Of a DNA stretch of 64,000 nucleotides, positions 44,545 through 55,711 are shown piece after piece (within the stretch, counting starts at the first letter, position 1; each line of letters starts with the position of its first letter). Below the pieces are notes generated by a model. The model searched no databases, had not been told where the DNA came from, and worked only from the letters and a program-made list of their open reading frames with translations. Location of the stretch: positions 57,550,857 to 57,614,856 of the forward strand of contig CM017557.1 of NCBI GenBank assembly GCA_007844125.1, in the 5' to 3' direction. The stretch comes from Sinonovacula constricta. Lineage: Eukaryota; Mollusca; Bivalvia; Cardiida; Solecurtidae. Position numbers and translations under genes: made by a program.

Positions 44545-45780
44545 TTCCACCCTCAGATAGGATCTCTTAAGAGCCCCTGAGATAACTACCCACTCCATCA
44601 CAAATTACACAATAGACACAGTGATTTACACCTGGCCTAGGTGACATCCTCACACACATAATTATACACCCAGTTGCTGTATCAAAGATGTTGATTTCAG
44701 TTATATTTCATCTCAATATATTAAAGATAAAGATCATAGCCTGCAAATGTCTGCTTGCTTGGTTTTTCCAGTTTAAAATCTTGCTACAATTGTATCATCA
44801 GGACACCATGTCAACAGTCTTTCTGTATAACTACTTACATGGAAAGTGTTTATTTCAACATTTAATGATATAAAGATGCCTTCACTGTACCAGCAAGTTC
44901 AACCATAACCTAATCTGACACTACATTAGATTTATAAGCCAATCAATATAAATAAAAGATGTCAGGCAACTCGGTACTTCAAATAATTTTACACATAAAA
45001 AAATGCACAATAGCTTATGTAAAATTATATGACAGGCAACTCATGCAATTATCTTCATTTCAAGGTGTTTTTTCTCTGCCATTGGAAGAGGTCCATGCCC
45101 TATAATTTTGGAAAAATAACATGATTTCTTTCTTAAAGAGAGGCATCAAAAAACCTGATGTAAAGTTACTTTTTGGGGAAAATTGCGTGATTGTAAAGAA
45201 ATTTTCTTAGGGGAAGACGCCTGTAAATGGCTGCTTCTAATAAAGAAGGAAAATAAGCCCTGCAATAAAAGCATAGAAAAAACTTACATTTAATTACAGA
45301 TCTTTTAAGTTATTACTTGAGTATTACATTACCCACAATTCATTACCTATTGAGATTTAACTGCTGTACTAACTCTTGCGCCGAGTGAAAACCTACCGCA
45401 TAGATGCTGAGTAAAGGATTATACCCAGCCCAAAACCACACTCTCCTGTCACATTATTAAATATGGTCAGAGACCTGTATACATTATAAAATCTGATTAC
45501 AAAGCATGCAAGTCAGAAATTAAAGCCTTTAATATTATAAAGACTACAGCATTCTTAATTGAAACCACATGTTTTAAAAAAATTACTTGCAAGCATTAAG
45601 CAAGTGCATGACATCTTACAAATGTCATTGCTAAAAGGTGAACATGATTACCAAATTTTTAACAAGAGATGCCTGTTAAAGGGTCTATATCCTGCTACTA
45701 CTGCTACTATTAACTTTTAAGTTTTCTTAAGAACTGTACATTCAGTTCCCTTGGCTGACATTCTTAGCAACAATGTTGTT
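44545..45780. other. AT-rich non-coding sequence
   Basis: No repeat family seen. The 61-codon frame at 44688-44873 carries no motif. Confidence 0.4.
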
Positions 45781-45782
45781 AG

Positions 45783-45990
45783 ACCAGACCTGGTAGCACA
45801 ATCGGTAGATATAAGGGTAGTTCCATGACTGGTTGGCTCAGTGTCAGGATAATGTGACTGGGTGTGGTATCATGGCAGGTTTTCACAGCATGCTATACAC
45901 AGTACCGGCAGCACTATATCTGCTTCAAGTGAACACCGACTCCAGATTACTGAAATACTGTTGGCTGGATGATAAACCTAATAAACAAAC
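45783..45990 (+). repeat. SINE-C, plus orientation, internal deletion
   Basis: Head start 'agacctggtagcacaatcggtaga' joins directly to 'tataagggtagttccatgactgg', so about 100 bp with the B-box are missing. The rest is 'gtgtcaggataatgtgactgggtgtggtatcatgg', 'gcagcactatatctgcttcaagtgaacacc' and an AAACAAAC tail. The 60-codon frame at 45833 lies in it. AATGTTG occurs on both sides, a weak TSD candidate. Confidence 0.85.
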
Positions 45991-45999
45991 AAATAATGT

Positions 46000-46840
46000 T
46001 GAAAATTTCACTTGATACACCTGTATGAAATTGTCAAAAACCAAATGGAGTCATCTATTCATCATGACTAATGTCAGGAGGTCTCTATAGATATCTCTTA
46101 CAAAAATATGGCCCTTTTTCTATGAAGTGGGCATGATAACTAAGATAGATTTGAGATCATGAACTTGACTTTAAAGTTACAATAAAAACACAAGTCTTTA
46201 AGGCCCAACTGGGGTATAGAAGGGAGGTAATGGATGGGGGGTGGTTTTCCCTGTATTTTCAAAAACAGTCAGACAACCTGTTTCTTTTTCTAAATTTCTC
46301 AGAAACCACACATTTGTTTACTTTAAAAACATCCAGAGATGTTGCTTACTGGTGCTTGAACCTTTTAACAGCATCTATGTTGTTTCTTAATGCCTTCATT
46401 TTGCTTTGGCTTAGGAGCAACTTAGCAGAAATAATGCAAAATTGTGACATATTGCCAAGAAAAAAGTAAATATTTAAGAACTTTTCATTGCCTCATGGAC
46501 CAAACACCTCTATATCTCGGATATGAAAAAAGAGATGAGAAATTTTAAAGGGGATTTAAGAGTATTTTTAAACCCTCAAGTAGTGAAACACTAAACGCTT
46601 ATATTTACTTCAGCCTCTTACACAATGTGTTGATTACTATTATTATACAGATAATCGACCCTGAAGTCAATCATTCGGCAGGTGTTAGGGTATCATAGGT
46701 TATGGGTCAATTACAACAATGCGCTTCAACAATGGGCAAAGAAAAAATCCTTAAAAGCATTTTTTATTTCTCCCTGTAAGGATGTGTGTTTAAAATGTTG
46801 AACCATGAGAAAATGTACAAATCATTAAAGCATTTTGGTT
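46000..46840. other. AT-rich non-coding sequence
   Basis: The 79-codon frame at 46230-46469 is hydrophobic in part (TSRDVAYWCLNLLTASMLFL) but has no recognisable domain or splice context. Confidence 0.35.
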
Positions 46841-46844
46841 TGGG

Positions 46845-46965
46845 CTTTTAAGATACATTGCCTTGACACAACTATGGTCAAATTGGTGTCGTTCATCTAT
46901 TATGAGTAGAGAAAATCCCCAGTAATATGTCTAAATAGAACTATTAACACATCTAAATATTGTAT
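46845..46965 (-). repeat. SINE-A fragment, decayed
   Basis: 'cttttaagatacattgccttgacacaactatggtcaaattggtgtcg' and 'gagtagagaaaatccccagtaatatgtctaaatagaac' follow tail-to-body order on minus. Confidence 0.55.
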
Positions 46966-47394
46966 GCCAATGTACCTTTTTTATAATGTGGTGTCCTTCA
47001 ATTGTAAGGATTAAGCTCTATCAAAATGTGCCAAATAAGAGTCAACTGAATCTATACCATCCTTGGAATGCATGTAAGAGCACATTCAGATTGTTCCTGT
47101 TTCAATATAATTACATAAATTATGCAAATTCTTTGTCAATCATCATGAAATTAAATATGGTCTGAAGAATGTCCCTTTAGGGGAAAGTGTACCATTATAC
47201 AATTTCATAGGTAACTCAACTCTCTAAAAATATGGAACATCCTCTTTCAGTTCAGGAATGCAACTTTTTAAACTGGCCGTGTATAAAGTTCCTTACTGTC
47301 GTGCATAGAATTCTTAAACCTTTTATTATATTTAGACATTCAATAGAAAAGAAGTGCTTGTGTACTTTTTTTTAAAAATGTAATAATTTGTGAT

Positions 47395-47616
47395 ATGACT
47401 TCTATGAAGCATGAGGCCACAGGTGTGTCTCTGGAGAGAGTAGATCAAGTTTCTGCAGATGTCACAGAGGTGGATGATGACACTGTCATGTCAGGATGAA
47501 GTTTCACGCCACAATTTTACCAACATGGCAATCTGCCTCAGGATGTCAGCTGTATTACTAGGACTGACAGAGAATCAACACTTCCTTACTATAACAGTGT
47601 AAAAAGAGTGTTTTGA
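47395..47616 (+). pseudogene. Candidate exon or exon remnant with in-frame TGA
   Basis: In one plus frame, ATG at 47395 is followed by a polar, acidic peptide (SLERVDQVSADVTEVDDDTV) to a TGA at 47497-47499. The same frame then continues for 38 codons (it includes LPQDVSCITRTDRESTLPYY) to a second TGA at 47614-47616. GC content is raised over exactly this segment. The overlapping frame from ATG 47459, after an acceptor-like TTTCTGCAG, is also open (48 codons). Options are a decayed exon, a stop codon that is read through, two exons separated by something I cannot see, or chance. I recognise no family. Confidence 0.25.
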
Positions 47617-47619
47617 GGT

Positions 47620-48670
47620 GGAGCATTTTGATCTACGAAAGCTTCAGAATTTTCTGGGTTTTTTTATTATAAATAAGTTAATAATGAAACAGTTATGGCT
47701 GTTATGGCAGTTCCTATTTTTCATTTGAGGAAAGAGAACTCAGATTAATATAAATATAGAACCTAATGTGTCTTTATGTTTAAGATTTCATCCTGCGCTG
47801 ACTAGAAGGCCATCTCTTATAAATCCAAGCAATAATGGAATGAGGCTTCTAAAATTGGCAACTTAGACCTCTTAAGCAACCTATAAGAATACAGCAATAC
47901 ACTTATACACCATGAATAAATAAAAAATTAAAAACATAGAAAATATCTTAAGTTTTGTTATCATATCTAGGTTAGCTATATCTTTTCATTTAAATTATGA
48001 CTATCAGATAAGAACTATCATCACAAGTGTTTGGAAACACAAGCTGGCATGTTTTGATGCAGTTCAATTAAAGTATTATCAAGCAATCAAAGGGTTGGAG
48101 AGTGTCAGGTGTGCCTCTTCAAGATTTCACTATAACTCAAGGGTTTGTCTTGTATTCTGTGATTTACCTGAAGAGCAGGTGCACAATCAGCAGAAACAGA
48201 AGACATATTTTTATTATCCAAAAAACAATCAGTGAAATGTATAACATATCAAAAAACTTTTTTTTTCAGCAAAAAGTGGAACTAGACAAAGGCTAATAGA
48301 TATCCCTACCATGCCCACTGTTAAAGAATCTAAGTAATTTCAACAAAAGGGTTGTGGTACTAAAAAAAAATTGGAAAGCTTTCCCTGTAAAGATAATTTA
48401 TTGTTGGTATTTTCTTTCAATTAATATATACTGAACCAAATAATGAAATAAGGAGTAAATTGATCAACTTAAATTTCAATGTCTTACCATATTATTCAGG
48501 TAAGTAAATTACAACAGATTTGAAAATGCATTTGCTTAGGAAATTTGCATTATGTACACATAACAAGGATAATAAACCACAAATTATGACATTAAAATGC
48601 CTTAGCAAAGAGATGATTGCATAAGATTAAAAATGGACATTAATTTAGTCCCTCAGTAGTTTTGCTTGAT
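47620..48670. other. AT-rich non-coding sequence
   Basis: Nothing recognised. The 48102-48296 frame shows no motif. Confidence 0.4.
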
Positions 48671-48689
48671 TAACATTATAACCCTACTA

Positions 48690-48969
48690 CCGGCCGCAAT
48701 AGCTCAGGTGGAAGAGCGTCGGCTTGCGATCGGGAGGTCATGGGTTCGAACCTCGGCCGGGTCAAACCAAAGACTTTAAAGTTGGTAGTAGTGGCTTCCC
48801 TCCTAACGCTCAGGGCTAAGGGGACAGCATTACGCCTGACTCGTTGGTGTCAGTATAATGGAGCGGCTAGGTTCAGTCCCTGGGCACCTCATAAGTGCCC
48901 CTGTGCTATAATGATAGAAATGTCGCTGCGCAGTATCTGCAAAAATGCCGGCTAATCCCATCCCATCCC
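48690..48969 (+). repeat. SINE-B, full length, with perfect 13 bp TSD
   Basis: Reference copy of the family, 280 bp. The head (about 48692-48766) folds like a tRNA: A-box TAGCTCAGGTGG, a plausible anticodon arm around GGCTTGCGATCGGG, B-box GGGTTCGAACCTCGG. The body follows: 'aaaccaaagactttaaagttggtagtagtggcttccctcc', 'aaggggacagcattacgcctgactcg', 'gtcagtataatggagcgg', 'gggcacctcataagtgcccctgtgc'. It ends in a short CATCCCATCC tail, not poly(A). TATAACCCTACTA flanks it exactly at 48677-48689 and 48970-48982. The 71-codon frame at 48740 lies inside and is not a gene. Intact promoter boxes and TSD suggest a young copy. Confidence 0.97.
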
Positions 48970-49074
48970 TATAACCCTACTATTTTGTCACATAAAATAT
49001 ATAGTAATTTTCATGCAGTTTAACCATCAGGACCTACAAAACCTTGAATGAAAGTCTTTTAATACATTAAAAGC

Positions 49075-49292
49075 AGGGCTGTGGCTGAGGAGTTAAGAGC
49101 CGCTGACTTGTAACTCCTCAGCACCTTACCAGGAGGGTTCGAGTCCCAGTCAAGGTGAGAATTTTCATACGATTAGTCTTCCAGTTAACCAGCTGTGCAC
49201 CAGTGGTCTTGGGACTTCCTCCACTTATAATTAGCTGGATGTCACAAAAATAACAAAAAGTGTGTCAGTGTGATGTAACAATAAAAAAAAAA
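49075..49292 (+). repeat. SINE-A, full length, plus orientation
   Basis: Best plus copy. The head has an A-box-like GTGGCTGAGGAGTTAAGAGC, an extended variable region and B-box GGGTTCGAGTCCC at 49135-49147. This resembles a class II (Leu/Ser-type) tRNA. The body is 'gattagtcttccagttaaccagctg', 'ccagtggtcttgggacttcctccacttataattagctggatgtc', then 'agtgtgatgtaacaataaaaaaaaaac' as tail. Confidence 0.88.
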
Positions 49293-49294
49293 CT

Positions 49295-49960
49295 CTTTAC
49301 AAGACAAGATAGTAATTAGATAGGAGGGTTACCCGACAGTGTGACCTGGAAATCGTGACGGGAAGTGTGTGAAATGAATCATGGGTAGAATTGTGAATGA
49401 CTGCACGTAGAATAAAAAATGATAGACAACCTGCCAGATGTTATCATCACCAGGAGAGATCTTATTTCTTCATTCACAACAACCATGGACAGAAAGATTT
49501 TTCTATCACTACATTTGAAGACAGTAAAAATTACTTTTCTGTCTAGTTTTGTTTGGGAATCATGGTAAACAGAGTATTAACAGATTCCAGACAACACTTT
49601 CTCATTCTATATTTTAAAAAATTATCTCACCACTATAAAATACTAAGATTTATTGGCAAAGAAAAAAGTTGAAATTTTCTGCTATTATGATGGAAAAAAA
49701 TACTTTTTTCCCTAGTAAAAGTCCTTGATTAAAAACAAACAAAAAAACAAACATTTTAAATCAACAAAGAACAATATATACTTTCAAACTATTTAAAAGA
49801 AACAAAAAATGATCCTTAATTGGATTCAGAAATATTGAAAGATTTTGTTCTGCTACAGAATTTAACTGTATGTTGTACATCTTATCATGGAAATAGGTAG
49901 AACTACTTTTTTTCACGCTAGAGACCGGAAGTTAGGTTCGCAGTTTCATATGTAAAGCAG
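49295..49960. other. AT-rich non-coding sequence
   Basis: I recognise no repeat family or exon-like frame in this stretch. Confidence 0.4.
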
Positions 49961-49973
49961 TAACATTGCAGTA

Positions 49974-50291
49974 CAATTGGTAGAGTGTCGGCTCCAGGTA
50001 CAGGGTCCCCGTTTTTGTTCCCGGGCCGTGACATACCAAAGTCGTAAAAAAAGGGTAGTGGTATAGCTAGCTCCCTTGCTAACACTCAAGCAAATATAAG
50101 GGTAGTTCCACGACTGGTTGGCCCGACTGGTTGGCCCGGTGTCAGGATAATGTGACTGGGTGTGGTATCATGCCAGGTGTTCAAAGCATGCTTTACACAG
50201 TGAAGGCAGCACTATATCTGCTTCAAGTGCACCTGCCTTCAGGTAACTGAATACTGTTGGTGGGACGATAAACCCAATAAACAAACAAACA
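49974..50291 (+). repeat. SINE-C, plus orientation, perfect 12 bp TSD
   Basis: AACATTGCAGTA occurs exactly at 49962-49973 and 50292-50303. The head lacks its first bases and begins at CAATTGGTAGAGTGTCGGCT. The B-box region reads TTTTTGTTCCCGGGCC (decayed). The body carries a 14 bp tandem duplication of GACTGGTTGGCCCG near 50112-50140. It ends '(AAAC)n' after 'gataaacccaataaac'. Confidence 0.96.
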
Positions 50292-50617
50292 AACATTGCA
50301 GTAAATATAAAAGCAACTAAGCAAACTAGGTTATAATAAGCATACAAATATTCCTTTATTTTTTTTTACATTTTTTTTTAATTTTCTCTCTTTAACTAAA
50401 CAGCTCTTACAATCTGTCTGAGCTGTTACCTAACAATGATTATGAATGACACAACGTCTGGATCTGATTGCAAAAATCAACCATGCCCTTAAAAGATACA
50501 CATCAGCAATGATAAATAATCAATGATAATCATCAAAGGACAGTTTTTACTACCAGACGACAGCTTAAGACGAATACAATAATACCTTGTTGAGATTTGA
50601 AATTGGACTTCACGCAG

Positions 50618-51075
50618 TGTACTCCTGGACCCTATTTGGGGTAACAGGTAACAAGAGTGACCAGATGAGTTTAGGATTGTAGAGTTGATATTCAGTCTAG
50701 ACATATTAAAGTCCTCAAATGAAAATCAATGTTTGATAGCAATCAAACAACAATCCTAACATCTACAGACTTACCAGCATAACAATCCTACTTTGATGTC
50801 CCCTAAGTCAGGTTACATGGAGTATAGACTAGCCCTGGTAGGGGTAAAAGGTAGAGTGGATTTTAAGGTAGAATGTTGGATTTCTGGTCTAGACGCACTG
50901 TTGATAAAGATCAAACAACAGTGCTAAGAGTCTATTAAAAGTCTTCACAGCAAAACAACAGTTTTAACAGTCCATCAACAATGCCTTCTTGATACCCTTA
51001 AGTCAGGATACATTGTTATATAGCCTGACCCTGACTGGGATAATATGGAGAGGTATTGTTGACCTCAGGATCTAG
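50618..51075 (+). repeat. Degenerate tandem repeat, about 200 bp unit, 2.2 copies
   Basis: Corresponding phrases recur about 190-205 bp apart: 'tcctggaccctatttgggg' / 'ctagccctggtagggg' / 'gcctgaccctgactggga'; 'cagtctagac' / 'tggtctagac'; 'gatagcaatcaaacaacaatcctaacatctac' / 'gataaagatcaaacaacagtgctaagagtct'; 'gatgtcccctaagtcaggttac' / 'gatacccttaagtcaggatac'. Divergence is high, so it is an old duplication. Confidence 0.7.
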
Positions 51076-51138
51076 AAGAGGTGGGCTGGATCACAATAAT
51101 ACCTTACTTTCAGGGACCCAAATTGATTTCCACTTTGT

Positions 51139-51332
51139 CTAAAAGATGGTATGCAACAGTTTGAACCAGTCACTTTCTCTCACAAATAAATAAATAAATT
51201 ATTGTTACCTGAAAAGATATTGCAAAAAGATGTTTATTGGTTTATGCAGCAATAATGCACCGATTTCCCAGAACAGGGCAAGATGTTGTTACATGTATTA
51301 TATATAGGCAAACTGTCATTAACCACCTTTAA
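51139..51332 (-). mobile_element. TTAA-MITE copy 8, strongly deleted
   Basis: CTAA at 51139-51142 and TTAA at 51329-51332. The ends AAGATGGTATGCAACAGTTTG and CAAACTGTCATTAACCACCT match the family. Only about 150 bp of interior remain. Confidence 0.75.
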
Positions 51333-51454
51333 TTTGATATTGATAAAACACTCAGATCTCTGGGCAGAATGGGGACTTTTACAAGTGTTTCTGAATTTGT
51401 TTTAATCATGTAAGTCACAGTTGCTGCAAAAACTATTTGGTTGCTGATATCTTT

Positions 51455-51500
51455 TAAATCTCCTTCTGGGAGCCATCTGATCAGGACCAAAATCCACACC
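51455..51500. repeat. HR-like fragment
   Basis: CTGGGAGCCATCTGATCAGG resembles the loop and inner stem of HR as seen near 7718. Outer arms are absent. Confidence 0.3.
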
Positions 51501-51590
51501 CAAATAGGATGACAAAAACTGCAGATTAAACAGACAGTTAACATCCCACTGTCAGTCTCTTCGCTTGTTTGTACCTTACTTATGAAGAGT

Positions 51591-52101
51591 CTAAAAGGTG
51601 GTATCTGACTGCTTGCCTTTATCAAATGCATGTAACAATAATCTTTCCAATGTTTTGGGCAATTTAGGCATAATTTCTGTATCAACTTATATTTAAGTCA
51701 CAAGTAAAAACTATTTGAACACATTTCACATATCGTTAGACAGTACAAATTGCAAAACAAATAGCTCTTAATTTTAATTTCCTCCAAATCTATAAATAAG
51801 CACAATAGTGATATCTTTTAAAAATAGACATTGTTGTCAGAGTGGAATACCTAGATGATGACATAATGTGATCTTAACAGTTGTCACATGGCTTTTTTAG
51901 TTAATAAATAGCTATATGTGCAGCATGGCTCATATAAGAAATTTCCATTTGAAACGATGTGTGGGGATTTATGTTTTGCTGTTTGTGCAGATTAAGAGCA
52001 CCAATAAACAGTAGTTTGCAGGACTTTTTCAGGTAACAGTGACTTATTTGGTTATTTGAGAAAGATTTTTTTTTGTCCAAACTGATGGATACCACCTTCA
52101 A
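51591..52101 (+). mobile_element. TTAA-MITE copy 9
   Basis: Boundaries have drifted to CTAA (51591) and TCAA (52098-52101). Ends AAGGTGGTATCTGACTGCTTG and CCAAACTGATGGATACCACC are good. The interior is nearly full length, with 'agattaagagcaccaataaacag' near 51990. The minus frames at 51329-51685 and 51901-52116 run through it and are not genes. Confidence 0.85.
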
Positions 52102-52120
52102 GTCATGTTGAACCATTATT

Positions 52121-52427
52121 ATATGTTTGTTTATTGGGTTTATCGTCCCACTAACAGAATTTCAGTTATCTGGAGACGGTGTCCACTTGAAGATATAGTG
52201 TTGCCTTCACTGTGCATAGCATGCCGTGAACACCTGGCATGATACCACACCCAGTCACATTATCCTGACACCAGGCCAACCAGTCATGGAACTACCCTTA
52301 TATTTGCTTGAGCATTAGCAAGGGAGCTTTGCCACTACCATTTTTAACAACTTTGCAGCATGGGATCGAACCTGGAGCCTCCCATACCTGCAGCCGATGC
52401 TCTACAGATTGCGCTACCAGGTCCGGT
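52121..52427 (-). repeat. SINE-C, full length, minus orientation
   Basis: All family blocks are intact, including B-box complement GGGATCGAACCTGG near 52362 and head 'ctctacagattgcgctaccaggtccgg', which is a clear A-box complement. It starts 20 bp right of TTAA-MITE copy 9. GAACCATTATT (52110) and GAACAGTTATT (52428) may be its target-site duplication. The 65-codon frame at 52308 is a shadow. Confidence 0.93.
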
Positions 52428-52429
52428 GA

Positions 52430-54610
52430 ACAGTTATTGACATGGTTAGAAAAATTACATTGGATGAAACAATTAACAGTTTTTACCGCAATAGTAGATC
52501 CATAATAGCTTTTTACATTTTTTGTGGGACTGGCTGTTTTAAATAGCTTAAAGGTATCTTCTTCAAAGGTGGCAGAAATTTTGATTCTGTTAAGATTTCA
52601 AACTTTTAAAATTAAATAAAAAAAAAAGGTTAAATTATACAATGTGACAATGTGAAATTCATAGATTTTAAACTTAATAGATATCAAACTGGTCAAAAAT
52701 GGTAAATTTGAAAAACCTTCATATTGTAAATATGTTTGCTTCAAAGTGGCTGAAGATTTAGGTGTTATGAACTTATACATATAAATTATATACAGTTACT
52801 GACCTTTTATTAATAAAAAAAAAAAATTGATATTCAAGCCTGAATTAACTTGAACAACCCTCCTTCATTACGTCCATTTCATATGATGCTAAAAATGATG
52901 CAAGGGCTATAATTAGAAATGTGCATTATATACATGCAAAATAAGAACATTAAATTATTTTTGTAAACAATGTTGCAGAAAAATTCTTATTTTAGTCACT
53001 ATTAATTTTACATATCATAACTAATAAAAAAGCCACATACTTTGAAAAGGTATTATAAACCCAAATAATGGATATTCAGTATAGTAATATAAGTCTGTAA
53101 AAAAAAGTACAAACAACCATAGTTTCTTTCCATATGCTAGATGGGGATTGTACCAATGTTCAAGAACTTTCAGCTTGAGTTTGAAAACTTTCTCAAGTAT
53201 CTGATTGGTTAAATTTGAGTATTAAAAAAATCCCGACCAATAAGGAGCAAGGAAATAGTCTGGAATTAAGTAGAACCCTTGCTAAGGTAATTTCTTGATC
53301 AGAAATTGACTTGCTCTGATTCACTGAGCTATCAGATTAAAAAATTTCTAAGTCAAGACCACCCCAGAGTATAAAACTAGGAGATCAAGCCTAAGTCTAT
53401 TACTGGGACTCAGAGTGGACAAATTTCAGATGGAGATTTAGCCTGATCAAATATATAAAGTTTAACATACTTAGAAAGGCAGCCAGACTTGCACTCAAAT
53501 TTTCCAAACCTCAATCACAGGATCAGTAATTTGTAACTGTCTAGAGCTATGGATTATCCCATTACAACAATACAATGCTGATCCTTCCAGCAAGTAGATT
53601 AGACATTGATAAGTCACTTAATAAACGGGAAGGACAGATTATTAAGTTAATCGAGTAAAGCTAGAATCAACAAGCCCCTGAAGTGCATACATTCCTGAAG
53701 CTAACTTTATCAACATCAGCAAAACCAACATAATTCTACATTCAATAAACCATGAATGCAGTGTTTATCAATGTTTTCATATTTCTTCATGCAACGCCAC
53801 CCACAATGCAAGCAAAATTAAGCAATGTTAAGAACCAACACTGATAAGATTAAAAGAATTCGATTAGAACAGAATGAAATGTTACTTATGTAGCTAACAT
53901 ATTTTTAATTGAGAGCAGATTTAACTGTTCAATCTAACAAGCCACCATGTTGCACATTCAAACCATTGTTAGTAAGTTTTTTCTTTTGAGGTTTTATTAA
54001 CTGATTAATCAAAAGAATTTCAAATTGATCAAAAGTAATTATTATTAAAAACAATTTACAATTATTATTAAAAATAATTTACTATGATCTATGAACTATT
54101 TCATTTTCCAAAAATGTAGTGTAAATTTAAAAAAAAAAGGCTCATTATCTGGAATTAAAACTGATGCCAAGAACAACACCAAGAACAACAAATAAATAAA
54201 ATCAAATGTTCCCCCAACATACAAAGAAGTATTGTCAGCATTCATAAAATACTTGTTTTGTTGGGTTTTTTATTGAGGGAGTGCTGTGGCTTGTCTGTCA
54301 AGGAGATTTTTTTCAGTTTTATCAAATGTAATTTTACCACATCAAAAGTTAGGGGCCTGTGTAAATGTTGTTTATTGTAAAGGTTCAAAGCCATTAAAAA
54401 CAGACTACCCATGATGCCACATTGGGTATCTAGAGCATCAGCACAAAGGGCAAATTTTGTTATATTTGATCCCCTGTCATAATTTACCAAAGTTATCAAA
54501 ATATAATGATAGAGCTTTCCTTTTCTACAGTTAACTTAACAAGCAGTTATTCAAGAGATGTAAATCTATGGTAAGAATAATATTTACTCTTTTACATTGC
54601 CGATTCACTA
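52430..54610. other. AT-rich non-coding sequence
   Basis: The longest stretch with no recognisable repeat. Only simple A runs (52616, 52818, 54128) and a repeated 'attattattaaaaa-aattta' phrase near 54040-54080 stand out. Frames at 52598-52780 and 54242-54499 carry no motif. Confidence 0.4.
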
Positions 54611-54612
54611 CA

Positions 54613-55711
54613 TTAACCTCTGTCTCAGGCTGAGAGTACTTTGTGCCATGTGACTCAATAAACCTCTGTCTCAGGCTGAGAGTACTGTATGTCATATGAC
54701 TCAATTAACCCCTGTCTCAGGCTGAGAGTACTGTATGCCATGTGACTCAATTAACCTCTGTCTCAGGCTGAGAGTACTGTGTTATATGACTCAATAAACC
54801 TCTGTCTCAGGCTGAGAGTACTGTATGTCATATGACTCAATTAACCCCTGTCTCAGGCTGAGAGTACTGTATGTCATATGACTCAATAAACCTCTGTCTC
54901 AGGCTGAGAGTACTGTATGCCATGTGACTCAATTAACCTCTGTCTCAGGCTGAAAGTACTGTATGTCATATGACTCAATAAACCTCTGTCTCAGGCTGAG
55001 AGTACTGTATACCATGTGACTCAATTAACCTCTGTCTCAGGCTGAGAGTACTGTATGTCATATGACTCAATTAACCTCTGTCGCAGTCTGAGAGTACTGT
55101 ATGCCATGTGACTCAATTAACCTCTGTCTCAGGCTGAGAGTACTGTATGTCATGTGACTCAATTAACCTCTGTCTCAGGCTGAGAGTACTGTATGCCATG
55201 TGAATCAATTAACCTCTGTCTCAGGCTGAGAGTACTGTATGCCATGTGACTCAATTAACCTCTGTCTCAGGCTGAGAGTACTGTATGTCATATGACTCAA
55301 TTAACCTCTGTCTCAGGCTGAGAGTACTGTATGCCATGTGACTCAATTAACCTCTGTCTCAGGCTGAGAGTACTGTATGTCATATGACTCAATTAACCTC
55401 TGTCGCAGTCTGAGAGTACTGTGTGCCATGTCACTCTATTAACCTCTGTCGCAGTCTGAGAGTACTGTATGCCATGTGACTCAATTAACCTCTGTCACAG
55501 TCTGAGAGTACTGTGTGCCATGTGACTCAATTAACCTCTGTCGCAGTCTGAGAGTACTGTGTGCCATGTGACTCTATTAACCTCTGTCGCAGTCTGAGAG
55601 TACTGTGTGTGATGTGACTCAATTAACCTCTGTCGCAGTCTGAGAGTACTATGTGCCATGTGACTCAACTTCTATCGCAGGCTGAGAGTACTGTATGCCA
55701 TGTCACTCAAT
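54613..55711 (+). repeat. Minisatellite, 46 bp unit, about 24 copies
   Basis: Unit: TGACTCAATTAACCTCTGTC, TCAGGCTGAGAGTACTGTAT, GCCATG. The last part alternates between GCCATG and GTCATA. In the right third (from about 55385) CTCAGGCTGAG is replaced by CGCAGTCTGAG, which marks a separate expansion. About 20 units keep an exact TGACTCA heptamer, the consensus AP-1 (bZIP) site. No coding frame. Confidence 0.97.

Noticed and set aside
48690..48766. Functional tRNA gene
   Set aside because: The tRNA-like fold is the head of a SINE with a body, tail and target-site duplication; two other copies of the same unit occur in the window.
49076..49147. tRNA-Leu/Ser-type gene
   Set aside because: Same reason: it continues into the SINE-A body and tail, and its stems are imperfect.
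51329..51685. 118-codon minus frame
   Set aside because: It begins in one TTAA-MITE and ends in another, with AT-rich sequence between; no motif.
54613..55711. CRISPR-like or coding repeat
   Set aside because: Contiguous 46 bp units without spacers; the period is not a multiple of three and no frame stays open.
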